A stretch of DNA of 38,731 nucleotides from positions 1 to 38,731 of the forward strand of contig JBAWWY010000013.1 of the NCBI GenBank assembly GCA_037144355.1, given 5' to 3'. Position 1 is the stretch's first letter. The number at the start of each line of letters is the position of its first letter. The translations under genes and the position numbers were made by a program. Positions 1 to 8,144 of this stretch are shown piece after piece. The notes below the pieces were generated by a model, which was not told the origin of the DNA, did not search any database, and worked only from the letters and a program-made list of their open reading frames with translations. This DNA comes from JBAWWY01 sp037144355. GTDB taxonomy: Bacteria > Bacillota > Clostridia > Peptostreptococcales > Anaerovoracaceae.

Positions 1-1181
1 ATCAAATAACTATCGCTTTTATAAATATCCCCAATGGCTTTATTTGTTGAAGTCTGATCAGCATATCCAGCCCAGAAGTCATTCATCGATCTGATGATTT
101 TTTCTGAGACCTGGTATTTCTTGTCTTTTTCCAAGTTTTCCATCAATCCGGCAATCTCATGGCTATCTCCAACGCTTAGGTGAAACAAGAGCCTCTCAAG
201 GTTGCTTGAAATCAGTATGTCCATGGAAGGTGTGTTGGTAACATGGAAAGGTCTATCTATATTATAAATTCCAGTATTTATGAAATCCGTTAGAACCTTA
301 TTTTCATTTGAAGCGCATATCAACTTGTTGATTGGAATTCCCATTTCCCTTGCATAATAAGCGGCAAGAATATTCCCGAAATTCCCGGTTGGCACTGCAA
401 CATTGAATTTTTCTCCTGGTTTGAGGATGTTTCTTTTTATAAACTGTACATATGCATACACATAATAGGCAACCTGTGGAACCAGTCTCCCAATATTTAT
501 AGAATTGGCGGAAGATAATTGATATCCCTTCCTGTCCAGTTCTTTTTCAAATTCCTTGTCGGAAAATATTTTCTTTACGCCTGACTGGGCATCGTCAAAA
601 TTACCCTTTATCCCAAACACATGGACATTGGATCCTTCCTGGGTCGTCATCTGTCTTTCCTGAACCTGGCTCACTCCTGAAATAGGATAGAAAACTATGA
701 TTTCTGTGTTTTCCACATCGGCGAAGCCTGCAAGGGCTGCTTTCCCCGTGTCCCCAGAGGTCGCGGTCAAAATCGCCACCTTCTTGTCGAAGCCTTCCTG
801 TTCCATGGCGATTTTCATAAGATATGGCAACAGAGATAGCGCCATATCTTTGAAAGCAGCCGTCTTCCCATGATAAAGCTCCAGGAAGTAGGCGCCTCCA
901 GCTTTTTTCAACGGTACAATTTCCTTTTCCTCAAACTTTTCGTCATAGGCGCTGTTAATGGCTGCCTGGAGTTTTTCCTGATTGAAGTCTGGAAGGAATT
1001 TGGAAATAACTTCGAAAGCAATTTCCTGATAAGTCCACCCCGTCATTTCTTCTGGTGAAATTTCCAGCTTTGGAATCGAAGTGGGTATATAAAGTCCCTT
1101 GTCATCTGCTATGCCTTTTATAATTGCCTGGGCAGAATTTATTCCTGCCGTATTGCTTCTTGTACTTATATATTTAATCAT
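1..1181 (-). CDS. thrC: Threonine synthase (partial, C-terminus beyond left edge)
   Basis: PLP enzyme that converts O-phosphohomoserine to threonine and phosphate, the last step of threonine biosynthesis in the cytoplasm. The frame stays open to the left edge, so about 393 residues from the N-terminus are seen and the rest is missing. It begins MIKYISTRSN, typical of the family. The motif HGKTAAFKDMA near residue 105 carries the PLP lysine. The stretches TATSGDTGKAALAG and VPTGNFGNILAAYYA are phosphate- and cofactor-binding segments of this fold-type II family. The ATG at 1181 follows an AGGTAGGA ribosome binding site that overlaps the stop of the aminotransferase gene 15 bases upstream, so the two are probably co-transcribed. 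Identity is secure; regulation is not visible. Confidence 0.93.
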   Translation of the reverse strand, partial: MIKYISTRSNTAGINSAQAIIKGIADDKGLYIPTSIPKLEISPEEMTGWTYQEIAFEVISKFLPDFNQEKLQAAINSAYDEKFEEKEIVPLKKAGGAYFLELYHGKTAAFKDMALSLLPYLMKIAMEQEGFDKKVAILTATSGDTGKAALAGFADVENTEIIVFYPISGVSQVQERQMTTQEGSNVHVFGIKGNFDDAQSGVKKIFSDKEFEKELDRKGYQLSSANSINIGRLVPQVAYYVYAYVQFIKRNILKPGEKFNVAVPTGNFGNILAAYYAREMGIPINKLICASNENKVLTDFINTGIYNIDRPFHVTNTPSMDILISSNLERLLFHLSVGDSHEIAGLMENLEKDKKYQVSEKIIRSMNDFWAGYADQTSTNKAIGDIYKSDSYL

Positions 1182-1196
1182 GTTTCATTCCTACCT

Positions 1197-2384
1197 TTAT
1201 TTGCTGAGAAATTTAGTGGTTATATTTCCGAGAATGGTTATTCCCTTAATGATTTTATCTTCAGACATATTTGAGAAGTTGATTCTCATCTCATTTGCTT
1301 TTGCATTATGGGGATAAAAAGAAGCTCCTGGCACGAAAGCCACATTCTCTTTTAAAGCCAAGGTGAGAAGATCTCTCGAGTCCTTGCCTTCCGGCAGAGA
1401 TACCCAAAGAAACAAACCTCCGGTTGGAACTTCATATTTAACTTCCTTTGGGAAGGTTTCATCTATAATCTTCATCATCAGATCTCTTCTACTCTTATAT
1501 AAGTTGTTTATCATTTTTATATGGCCATCATAATCACAATGTTCCATATAATAAACCATTTGCCTTTGAGCTATGGATGAACCTGACAAATCAACACTTG
1601 TTTTCAGAACCAGAAATTTTTCCAATATGTCTTTTTTTGCATACATCCAGGCCACTCGCAGTCCTGGGCAGAATGTCTTTGAAAATGTTCCGCAATAGAC
1701 AATCTGGCCTTTTTTATCATATGAAATAAGAGGCGGATTGAGATGGTTTGCAAATGAAAGTTCCGCATAGGCGGCATCTTCCAAAACTGCCAGGTCATGG
1801 CTCGATACAACTTCCATAAAATCTTTTCTTCTCTGAGTCGACCAGCTTCTGCTGGTTGGATTCTGGTAATCCGATATTACATATATGAGTTTAATCCTGT
1901 CTCCGTATTTTTCGATTGCCTCTTTCAAAGCGTTGATCTCAATTCCATCCTTGTCCGTTGGGACCGAAACCAGTTCCGCTTCGTAAGCTTTTAGAGCGTT
2001 TAATGCCCCCAGATATGAAGGTGTTTCGAAAAGAATGACATCATCTTTGTCAATAAAGAGCATTCCGCTCATATCCAAAGCCTGCTGTGATCCTCCTGTT
2101 ATAATCAGTTCATCCTTGTCTATGGTCAAGCCGTAGTTCCTGTTCATTCTAGCTGCAATAGCTTCCCGAAGGGGTGCATATCCACTGGCGGAACTGTAAC
2201 TGAGAGCTTCCTTGCCATCCTCTTCAAGCACCTTTACAAAGGACTCCTTGATTTCATCGATTGGATAGGTTTCGGGTGAAGGAAATCCTCCCGAAAATGA
2301 TATTATTTCAGGGCTTTCAGAAAGCTGCATCAAACTAAGCAGTTCCTTATCCTCTAGTTTCCCCATTCTGTTTGCAAATCTCAT
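1197..2384 (-). CDS. PLP-dependent aminotransferase (2-aminoadipate / LysN-like, fold type I)
   Basis: A 395-residue class I/II aminotransferase of the family often annotated as 2-aminoadipate or aromatic/branched-chain aminotransferase. Visible motifs are the glycine-rich GFPSPETYP near residue 33, the substrate-side YSSASGYAPLREAI, the PLP-contacting SDYQNPTS (N175), D203 and Y206, the Schiff-base lysine K236 in GTFSKTFCPGLR, and a C-terminal arginine in NEMRINFS that should bind the substrate carboxylate. There is no N-terminal GntR-type helix-turn-helix, so it is an enzyme and not an MocR regulator. It lies 75 bases after the S-adenosylhomocysteinase gene and 15 before thrC, which fits a role in amino acid metabolism; the true substrate cannot be read from sequence. 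The ATG at 2384 has an AGGAAGG ribosome binding site. Confidence 0.85.
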   Translation of the reverse strand: MRFANRMGKLEDKELLSLMQLSESPEIISFSGGFPSPETYPIDEIKESFVKVLEEDGKEALSYSSASGYAPLREAIAARMNRNYGLTIDKDELIITGGSQQALDMSGMLFIDKDDVILFETPSYLGALNALKAYEAELVSVPTDKDGIEINALKEAIEKYGDRIKLIYVISDYQNPTSRSWSTQRRKDFMEVVSSHDLAVLEDAAYAELSFANHLNPPLISYDKKGQIVYCGTFSKTFCPGLRVAWMYAKKDILEKFLVLKTSVDLSGSSIAQRQMVYYMEHCDYDGHIKMINNLYKSRRDLMMKIIDETFPKEVKYEVPTGGLFLWVSLPEGKDSRDLLTLALKENVAFVPGASFYPHNAKANEMRINFSNMSEDKIIKGITILGNITTKFLSK

Positions 2385-2459
2385 TATTATTCCAGCCTTC
2401 CTGCAATTATCTTGCTTTTAAATTTCTTATGATTCCATCTGGTTTTGCCGCAAAATCTT

Positions 2460-3710
2460 TTATAAATTCCAGCTGTCCAGATACTTTTCCTGTTCACTGG
2501 TCAGAGAATCTATTTCCACTCCCCAGGCATGAAGTTTTCTTGTGGATACCTGGTCGTCTATTTCTCCTGTTACGCTGATTACCTTGTTCTCAAGCTTTTC
2601 TTTGTTATTTAAAATATACATTGCTCCTAGTATCTGAACACCGAAGCTCATATCCATTATCTCAACTGGATGGCCATCGGCGGCAGCTATATTGACCAGT
2701 CTTCCATCTCCTATCACGTTAACCCATTTACCATTTGGCAATTTGTAACCCATGATATTCTTTCGCATTTCCTTTTTTTCTATTTGCATTTTCTCCAAAC
2801 CTGCCATGTCTATTTCAACATTGAAATGACCTGCATTGGCAAGAATTACTCCTTCTTTCATGGAAAGCATATGTTCTGTTGTTATTATATGATGGCATCC
2901 TGTTGCTGTTACGAAAATGTCGCCAAATTTGGCTGCGTCTTTCATCTTTACAACTTCGAAACCATCCATTACTGCTTCAATCGCCCTCACAGAATCTACT
3001 TCTGTAATGTATACTCTAGCTCCGAGCCCTTGCGCCCTCATAGCTATACCCCTGCCACACCAGCCGTATCCAGAAACGACCACCTTTTTCCCCGCAATAA
3101 TCAAGTTGGTATTTCTCATTATGCTGTCCCAGGTTGACTGCCCAGTTCCATATCTGTTGTCGAATAGATATTTGCATTTTGCATCATTTACAGCAATCAT
3201 TGGTATTTTAAGAGCCTGGTCTTTTTCCATTGCTCTAAGCCTTATTACTCCAGTTGTAGTCTCCTCGCAGCCACCCCATATGTTGCCAAGCAAATCCTGT
3301 CTTTTAGTATGTATCATATTAACCAAGTCGCCGCCATCGTCGATGATAATGTTAGGACCGAACTCCAACGCTTTTTCTATATGCCTTTCATACTCAGCGG
3401 CGGTTGCATCGTGCCAGGCGTAAACTTTCATACCGATATTGGCAAGAGCCGCGCAGATGTCGTCCTGTGTGGAAAGCACATTGCTTCCGGTTACAGACAT
3501 GTCAGCCCCAAGCTCTGCTAAAACCATGCAAAGATATGCTGTTTTGGCTTCCAGATGAACGGAAAGAGATATTTTTACTCCTTCAAACGGTTTTTCATCC
3601 TGATAATCCTTCAGAAGGCTGTTTAAAACCGGCATGTTGTCCTTTGCCCAATTTATTTTCTGATGCCCCAGCGGGGCAAGTTTTATATCTCGAATTTCAT
3701 AATTGTCCAT
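2460..3710 (-). CDS. ahcY: S-adenosylhomocysteine hydrolase, short type
   Basis: NAD-dependent enzyme that splits S-adenosylhomocysteine into adenosine and homocysteine, completing the methyl cycle after SAM-dependent methylation. At 416 residues it is shorter than the 430-470 of most bacterial enzymes and resembles the Thermotoga/archaeal form. Seen are the substrate segments VHLEAKTA (residues 51-58), DDGGD (124-128), EETTTG (149-154) and FDNRYGTGQS, and the NAD-binding VSGYGWCGRG (212-221). The C-terminus ends KYLDSWNL and not with the Lys/Tyr tail that reaches the neighbouring subunit's NAD site in the long form. Archaeal relatives can prefer S-inosylhomocysteine, so the exact substrate is inferred. 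The ATG at 3710 is preceded by AGGAG at good spacing. First gene of a probable operon with the aminotransferase and thrC. Confidence 0.93.
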   Translation of the reverse strand: MDNYEIRDIKLAPLGHQKINWAKDNMPVLNSLLKDYQDEKPFEGVKISLSVHLEAKTAYLCMVLAELGADMSVTGSNVLSTQDDICAALANIGMKVYAWHDATAAEYERHIEKALEFGPNIIIDDGGDLVNMIHTKRQDLLGNIWGGCEETTTGVIRLRAMEKDQALKIPMIAVNDAKCKYLFDNRYGTGQSTWDSIMRNTNLIIAGKKVVVSGYGWCGRGIAMRAQGLGARVYITEVDSVRAIEAVMDGFEVVKMKDAAKFGDIFVTATGCHHIITTEHMLSMKEGVILANAGHFNVEIDMAGLEKMQIEKKEMRKNIMGYKLPNGKWVNVIGDGRLVNIAAADGHPVEIMDMSFGVQILGAMYILNNKEKLENKVISVTGEIDDQVSTRKLHAWGVEIDSLTSEQEKYLDSWNL

Positions 3711-3803
3711 TTTCTATCTCCTATTTAAAGCTATTTGTATTTTATGTTTATTTATTTTGAAAGCTTGATATCAAATATTTAAACTCTCTTTTAACTCTTG
3801 TAT

Positions 3804-3837
3804 TCCTTTATACCATAATTCCTGTCCTTTATAAAGG
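3804..3837. promoter_or_regulatory. Repeated TCCTTTATA motif and palindrome in a divergent intergenic region
   Basis: The 194 bases between the divergent ahcY and radical SAM genes hold TCCTTTATA twice, at 3804-3812 and 3825-3833, 21 bases apart (two helical turns). The second copy extends into a perfect 12-base palindrome, CCTTTATAAAGG, at 3826-3837. This layout would suit a dimeric repressor or activator, but no regulator is identified. A possible -10 (TATACT, 3878-3883) for the plus-strand gene has no good -35. I saw no SAM- or SAH-type riboswitch in this region. Confidence 0.3.
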
Positions 3838-3904
3838 GAAAAGTGCTATTTACCCCTCTTCATTTCAATGATAGAATTATACTTGCACAAATGCGGAGGG
3901 AACA

Positions 3905-4939
3905 ATGAAAGAGCAAGCAATCATACCTATTTTTATACCCCATATGGGTTGTCCATTTGATTGTATCTTTTGCAATCAAGGACAGATCACGGCCAGAGGA
4001 AAGCCTGAATCCATGGATGATATAATTCTGACTATAGAGACGCTTTTGGAGACTATCGAAAAAAAAGGCCTTCAAAACGTTGAAATCGCTTTTTATGGAG
4101 GCAGTTTCACAGGCCTTCCCATTGCAATCCAACAGGAATATCTTGGCATTGCGAAAAAATACAAGGATCAGGGCAGGGTTAATGGAATAAGACTATCCAC
4201 CCGTCCCGACTATATAAATGATGAGATACTTTTAAATTTGAAGGAATACGGAGTTGATCTCATTGAGCTTGGCGTTCAGTCATTCGACGAGGAGGTCCTT
4301 CTAAAATCTAAGAGGGGCCATTCCAGGGAAATTGTTTATGAAAGTTCCGAACTTATTAAAAGATATGGCTTCAAACTGGGCATACAGCTTATGATTGGTT
4401 TGCCTGGGGACAGCCATGAAAAGTCCGTAAAGTCGGCAATGGAGACAACGGTCATTTCTCCCGATGTTGCCAGAATCTATCCTACCATAGTTATCAAGGG
4501 AACTGGCCTTGAAGCCTTATTAGAAAAGGGCGAATACTCACCTTTGTCCCTTGACGAGGCAGTTGAAACCGCAAAGGACATGTATCTGATCCTGAAGAAT
4601 GCTGGGATTTCGGTAATCAGGATGGGACTAAAAAGCTCTGATAATATCGCGGAAGGCAAGGCAATACTTGGATCAACCTTCCATCCAGCCTTTCGCCAAC
4701 TGGTGGAATCTCTTGTCGCCCGTGAGGATTTGGAAAGGCAAATTGATCCAAATTGTAAGACAGTCACGTTTTATTCTAAAAAAGAGAGCCTCTCCAACAT
4801 GATTGGAAATAAAGGCTCTAATAGGGAATATTTCAATAATAAATATCCTAGGATTAACTTTTCTTTCAAAGTCGACAACGATTTGGATACTGGAATTTAC
4901 AAAGCTACAAATCTCCCTTATTCCAAAGCGAAAGCCTAG
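3905..4939 (+). CDS. Radical SAM protein, Elp3-related, without acetyltransferase domain
   Basis: A 344-residue radical SAM protein. The Fe-S motif CPFDCIFC (C16, C20, C23) sits very close to the N-terminus after IPIFIPHMG, as in the Elp3-like group (COG1243-type) of Firmicutes. IAFYGGSFTGLP, IRLSTRPDYIN, VDLIELGVQSFDEEVL and IQLMIGLPGD follow in the usual TIM-barrel order. True Elp3 is over 500 residues and carries a C-terminal GNAT acetyltransferase; here the protein stops after the radical SAM core and a short tail, so a tRNA-wobble acetyl transfer role cannot be assumed. The ATG at 3905 has a strong GGAGG. The last 35 bases overlap the 3' end of the convergent metallopeptidase gene. Family certain, reaction unknown. 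Confidence 0.82.
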   Translation: MKEQAIIPIFIPHMGCPFDCIFCNQGQITARGKPESMDDIILTIETLLETIEKKGLQNVEIAFYGGSFTGLPIAIQQEYLGIAKKYKDQGRVNGIRLSTRPDYINDEILLNLKEYGVDLIELGVQSFDEEVLLKSKRGHSREIVYESSELIKRYGFKLGIQLMIGLPGDSHEKSVKSAMETTVISPDVARIYPTIVIKGTGLEALLEKGEYSPLSLDEAVETAKDMYLILKNAGISVIRMGLKSSDNIAEGKAILGSTFHPAFRQLVESLVAREDLERQIDPNCKTVTFYSKKESLSNMIGNKGSNREYFNNKYPRINFSFKVDNDLDTGIYKATNLPYSKAKA

Positions 4940-5441
4940 CTTGTTTTTCTTTGTAATCGGGAAGTTCTTCATAAACTACTTTCCAAAACTTGGAGGAGTG
5001 GTTCAATTCCTTCAGATGGGCAAGCTCATGTACTATTACATAATCAACCAACTCGGGAGGAGCCAAAATAAGCCTGTAGCTGAAATTTATCATTCCACTT
5101 CTATTGCATGATCCCCATCTGGTCTTGGCGCTATTGATCTTAATCGACTTGTATTTTACACCCATTCTGGCTGCAAAATATTCCGCCCGCTGATTTATAT
5201 AATCTTTTGCATTTTTCTTATGCAGGTTTATTTCCTTATCTTCCAAAGGCTTATCCATTACTGTCATTTGCCTGTTTGCAATCCTTGCCTGGGCTTGCTC
5301 TATCCATTCCTTTTTTGAAAGTATAAAGCGGTCGATGACTTTTTTGCTGGTGTCATGAGGGGCTCTGACTATTACCTCTCCCTGGAGGCTAATTGTGATG
5401 GTTATGGTCTTTCTAATCGATCTAATAAGCTTGTAATCCAT
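4905..5441 (-). CDS. YgjP-like (SprT/M48-related) zinc metallopeptidase
   Basis: A 178-residue protein of the YgjP/DUF45 group. The zinc site VIVHELAHLKELNHS gives H138, E139 and H142 of an HExxH-type motif plus H148 as the likely third ligand. The preceding KTRWGSCNRSGMINFSYRLILAP is the signature block of this family. No signal peptide or membrane segment is seen, so it is probably cytoplasmic; its substrate is unknown. It is the last gene of a four-gene minus-strand group, 37 bases after the GerMN lipoprotein gene. The start ATG at 5441 has an AGGTTG site. Its end runs 35 bases into the convergent radical SAM gene. Confidence 0.85.
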   Translation of the reverse strand: MDYKLIRSIRKTITITISLQGEVIVRAPHDTSKKVIDRFILSKKEWIEQAQARIANRQMTVMDKPLEDKEINLHKKNAKDYINQRAEYFAARMGVKYKSIKINSAKTRWGSCNRSGMINFSYRLILAPPELVDYVIVHELAHLKELNHSSKFWKVVYEELPDYKEKQARLSLWNKGDL

Positions 5442-5478
5442 TTCAACCTAATCCGCTTTCTTTAAATTATTCTGACTC

Positions 5479-5997
5479 CTATCTGGGAAACGGCTCGCTG
5501 GCTCCTATATGACCCATAAGGCTTTCTGCAATTTGTCCATCCACAAGGAATTGTACCTGTTTGACTTCTTTGAAGTTGTAAAAAATCGTGCTCAATATCT
5601 GGCTTATAATAAGTGTCTCCTGAGTTGAGCTGCCATTCAATCCAACGCTGCTGAAATCAACATTTGCTGTATCTCCATCTATGGTTACACTTTTGAATAC
5701 AATTTTATCAGTAACCATGGTGCCATAATTGTCTTCCTTCGGCACAGTTTTCAATTGTTCCAACAAATCTTTGGCAAGAGTTGCTTTTGTAGTATTGATC
5801 TTCATTTCGAAGGCTGGCATCAATGGTTCGTAAGCCACATCGTCCCCAGTTTGTACATACTGGTCATTTACATAGAACAGGTTGGCGCTATAATCGTTTA
5901 AAATATTAGGATCAGCTTTTGCGCAACCGCCTAATCCAAAAGTGGACAAACTTGCAATAATTACCAGTACTATTAAATTTTTAAATTTTGTTTTCAT
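5479..5997 (-). CDS. GerMN-domain lipoprotein
   Basis: A 172-residue secreted lipoprotein. It has a basic N-terminus, a hydrophobic segment and a lipobox LGGC with lipidation cysteine C25. The mature part matches the sporulation/germination GerMN domain: a segment around residues 70-165 with NVDFSSVGLNGSSTQETLIISQ and KQVQFLVDGQIAESLMGHI, the latter a family hallmark. GerM in Bacillus acts in spore formation at the forespore-mother cell boundary; single-domain lipoproteins like this one are common in Clostridia and poorly understood. It sits 38 bases after the polysaccharide deacetylase gene, which supports a cell-envelope or spore role. The ATG at 5997 has a GGGAG site. Confidence 0.75.
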   Translation of the reverse strand: MKTKFKNLIVLVIIASLSTFGLGGCAKADPNILNDYSANLFYVNDQYVQTGDDVAYEPLMPAFEMKINTTKATLAKDLLEQLKTVPKEDNYGTMVTDKIVFKSVTIDGDTANVDFSSVGLNGSSTQETLIISQILSTIFYNFKEVKQVQFLVDGQIAESLMGHIGASEPFPR

Positions 5998-6035
5998 TTA
6001 AATCACTCCCAACTTCATATAACTACTTTTATCTG

Positions 6036-7391
6036 CTAATAAACCAGTTTTGGCCTACTCTTGTCATAAACCTGGTCAACATTGAAATAATTGTCAGTTA
6101 TCTCGTCTTTTCTCACATTCATGCTGAACCCATCAATGTCAACCCTAGCCATTACAATGTTGTCCCCATTGAAATATATTTTTCTTTCATTACCCACTGG
6201 GCAGAAAATATTGAATCCATTCGACACAATATATCTAAAAGATGGATCCGTGTTTTTGTATCTTGTGCCAAAAGGTGAAATATAAATATTGGTCTTTCCA
6301 ACAACTGGCTCCATATATAAAATCCATCTATCGAGGTCGTGCTTCATTTTTTCCAGCGTCATCGTTCCATCTCTAAAATACTGGTTATGTGTGTAACTGT
6401 GACATGCAAAAAGCCATCCATTCTTCTTCAGTAAATCTGCGGTTTTCTTTGCTTCTGCTATCAAGGCTGCCTTTTTTGCTGGGTCCTTTTCCGCAATGAA
6501 ATTATATCCCATTCCCCCTGCAAATCCAGTCAATGCAATTGTACCTTTGGCTCCTCTATATGAGAAATCCGGGTACGCAGTTACGAAATCATCCAGTATT
6601 GGCATGACATCTCCATCCCTGGTTAACGCCTTGGTTCCATCTGGAGATATTACTTCCGTGTAAATCTTTCCATCATTTCCGGGTACTAATTTATTAGCAA
6701 AACCATCGGGTTTCATATAATCGTAATAGCTGACATCGTCGATGGAAATGACAAGGGGTGTTTTCCCAGGCGGCACCATTATATCCTTAAGTTTTATTTG
6801 CCCCGGATTGGCCTGGTCCGCTTCTACATAATCGCTTAGGTTATATAGAATATATCCCCTATCTCTAAGCTCGGGAAGCATTTTTTTAAACTCGCTAACT
6901 GTTACCATCCACATATTGTAGCCGTTTGCACTTCTTCCCTTGTTGTCAAAAGCAAGCGCTGGATAAACAATCAAACTATGGAAGAAGATATGTTGCACCT
7001 TGCCATTATATTTGACAAGACTTGATTTCAAATCCTGGATTTCCTTAATTCTGCTCTGGAACTTTTCGGAAGTAACAAGTTCCTCTTCCTTTAATATCTT
7101 GTTAGTCGAATCCTCATCAAGATATTTAGAATCAGCATCACTTAGGATTACCAGCGGGGTTGCCTTGTTTAATTCATCAATGGCTTCCTGATAGTAATAG
7201 CCTTGAACAAGTTTATTTGCCTTATTCAATGTTTCATTTCTATCGCTTATGATTGTTTCAATATTTTTAATTTCCGAAAGTGCCGCTACCTTTCCAGAGT
7301 CATCCTGTGCCCAAATTATATAACCCATCCCTAATGCCGCTAAAAGCATTACTATAATTCCTGCTAATATCCTTTTGTTCCTGTTATCCAT
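6036..7391 (-). CDS. Membrane-anchored polysaccharide deacetylase-like protein
   Basis: A 451-residue protein with one N-terminal membrane segment (about residues 8-28), a helical, probably coiled region (about 35-130), then a NodB-type deacetylase domain. Motifs fit metal-dependent carbohydrate de-N-acetylases: VISIDDVSYYDY (D218, D219), ACHSYTHNQY (H331 and H335, the HxxxH metal pair) and IYISPFGTRY (motif 3). The extracellular orientation and anchor suggest action on peptidoglycan or another surface glycan. The ATG at 7391 lies 2 bases after the stop of the upstream DUF1836 gene, whose last codons AAG GAG TAG provide the ribosome binding site, so the two are translationally coupled. There is a long insertion between the DD and HxxxH motifs; substrate unknown. 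Confidence 0.78.
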   Translation of the reverse strand: MDNRNKRILAGIIVMLLAALGMGYIIWAQDDSGKVAALSEIKNIETIISDRNETLNKANKLVQGYYYQEAIDELNKATPLVILSDADSKYLDEDSTNKILKEEELVTSEKFQSRIKEIQDLKSSLVKYNGKVQHIFFHSLIVYPALAFDNKGRSANGYNMWMVTVSEFKKMLPELRDRGYILYNLSDYVEADQANPGQIKLKDIMVPPGKTPLVISIDDVSYYDYMKPDGFANKLVPGNDGKIYTEVISPDGTKALTRDGDVMPILDDFVTAYPDFSYRGAKGTIALTGFAGGMGYNFIAEKDPAKKAALIAEAKKTADLLKKNGWLFACHSYTHNQYFRDGTMTLEKMKHDLDRWILYMEPVVGKTNIYISPFGTRYKNTDPSFRYIVSNGFNIFCPVGNERKIYFNGDNIVMARVDIDGFSMNVRKDEITDNYFNVDQVYDKSRPKLVY

Positions 7392-7393
7392 AT

Positions 7394-7918
7394 CTACTCC
7401 TTTATCTTCATATTCTCAATCTTAATCGAAGCCAGCTGCTTGAAGCTGGATGACAAAATGGAATAAAACAAGATGCTGTTCATTTCAGAGTTTTCGTCTT
7501 CCTTCATATTCTTCATAATGCTATTTAGAATATTGGCTCTCATTTTCTTGAATCTGATAATTTCCTCATAGACCTTCTCAAATGATATGGAGTTTTTTTT
7601 CACGTATGAAAATAATTTCTGCATTTCCAAAATGCTCAAGGTCTGTTTTAGGTTGTAGATTATCAACATTCTAAGAATCTGATCCTTGGAGTATTTCTTC
7701 TTGTTCACATTACCAATTAATTTGTCTCTGCTATAGTTGTTGATCATGGTCTTTGTCAATATTTTTTCCTTGTTTCCTGCCAGCTTTACTTCAAAGAGGC
7801 TAATCAGCTGGTCCATATATAAATCAATGTCAGGCAATTCATCAATATGAATATCCCTTTCCTTATCAATCATTTCCAGAATCCTGTCTTTCTCACTGCT
7901 CTTCTGATCAATATTCAA
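7394..7918 (-). CDS. DUF1836 family protein, putative HTH regulator
   Basis: A 174-residue protein. The segment LPDIDLYMDQLISLFE, followed by ILTKTMINNYSRDKLI and a basic stretch, KKKYSKDQILRMLIIYNLKQ, matches my memory of DUF1836, whose N-terminal part resembles a MerR-type winged helix. A DNA-binding role is therefore likely but not shown. The C-terminal half (about 100-174) is helical without recognised motifs. The start is a TTG at 7918, chosen because AGGAGG lies 7 bases before it. It is the first gene of the group with the deacetylase, GerMN lipoprotein and YgjP-like peptidase, and its last codons form the deacetylase's ribosome binding site. It could regulate this group. Family assignment is moderate. 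Confidence 0.6.
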   Translation of the reverse strand: MNIDQKSSEKDRILEMIDKERDIHIDELPDIDLYMDQLISLFEVKLAGNKEKILTKTMINNYSRDKLIGNVNKKKYSKDQILRMLIIYNLKQTLSILEMQKLFSYVKKNSISFEKVYEEIIRFKKMRANILNSIMKNMKEDENSEMNSILFYSILSSSFKQLASIKIENMKIKE

Positions 7919-8144
7919 AGCAAATCCTCCTATAAATTATAACTACATTAATAATACCATAAATATTCAAAAAATATATTATTTTTAAGTAAAAACTACT
8001 ATACAAGTTTAGATTAAGCGTGTAATATAGTAATCAATACGAGATGATAAGTTTATTTCAACTACTAAAGGTTGTAGGATTATAACAAGGGGTTATGAGA
8101 TTATGGCAAATCCAAGAGATAAATTAAATTATAAAGGAGATAAA

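Noticed and set aside
2670..3423. Plus-strand frames of 155 and 168 residues
   Set aside because: They lie wholly opposite ahcY, whose motifs are complete; no ribosome binding site or family match. Shadows of the real gene.
3711..3904. Possible SAM/SAH riboswitch before ahcY
   Set aside because: The region is AT-rich with no multi-helix junction or conserved riboswitch core that I can recognise.
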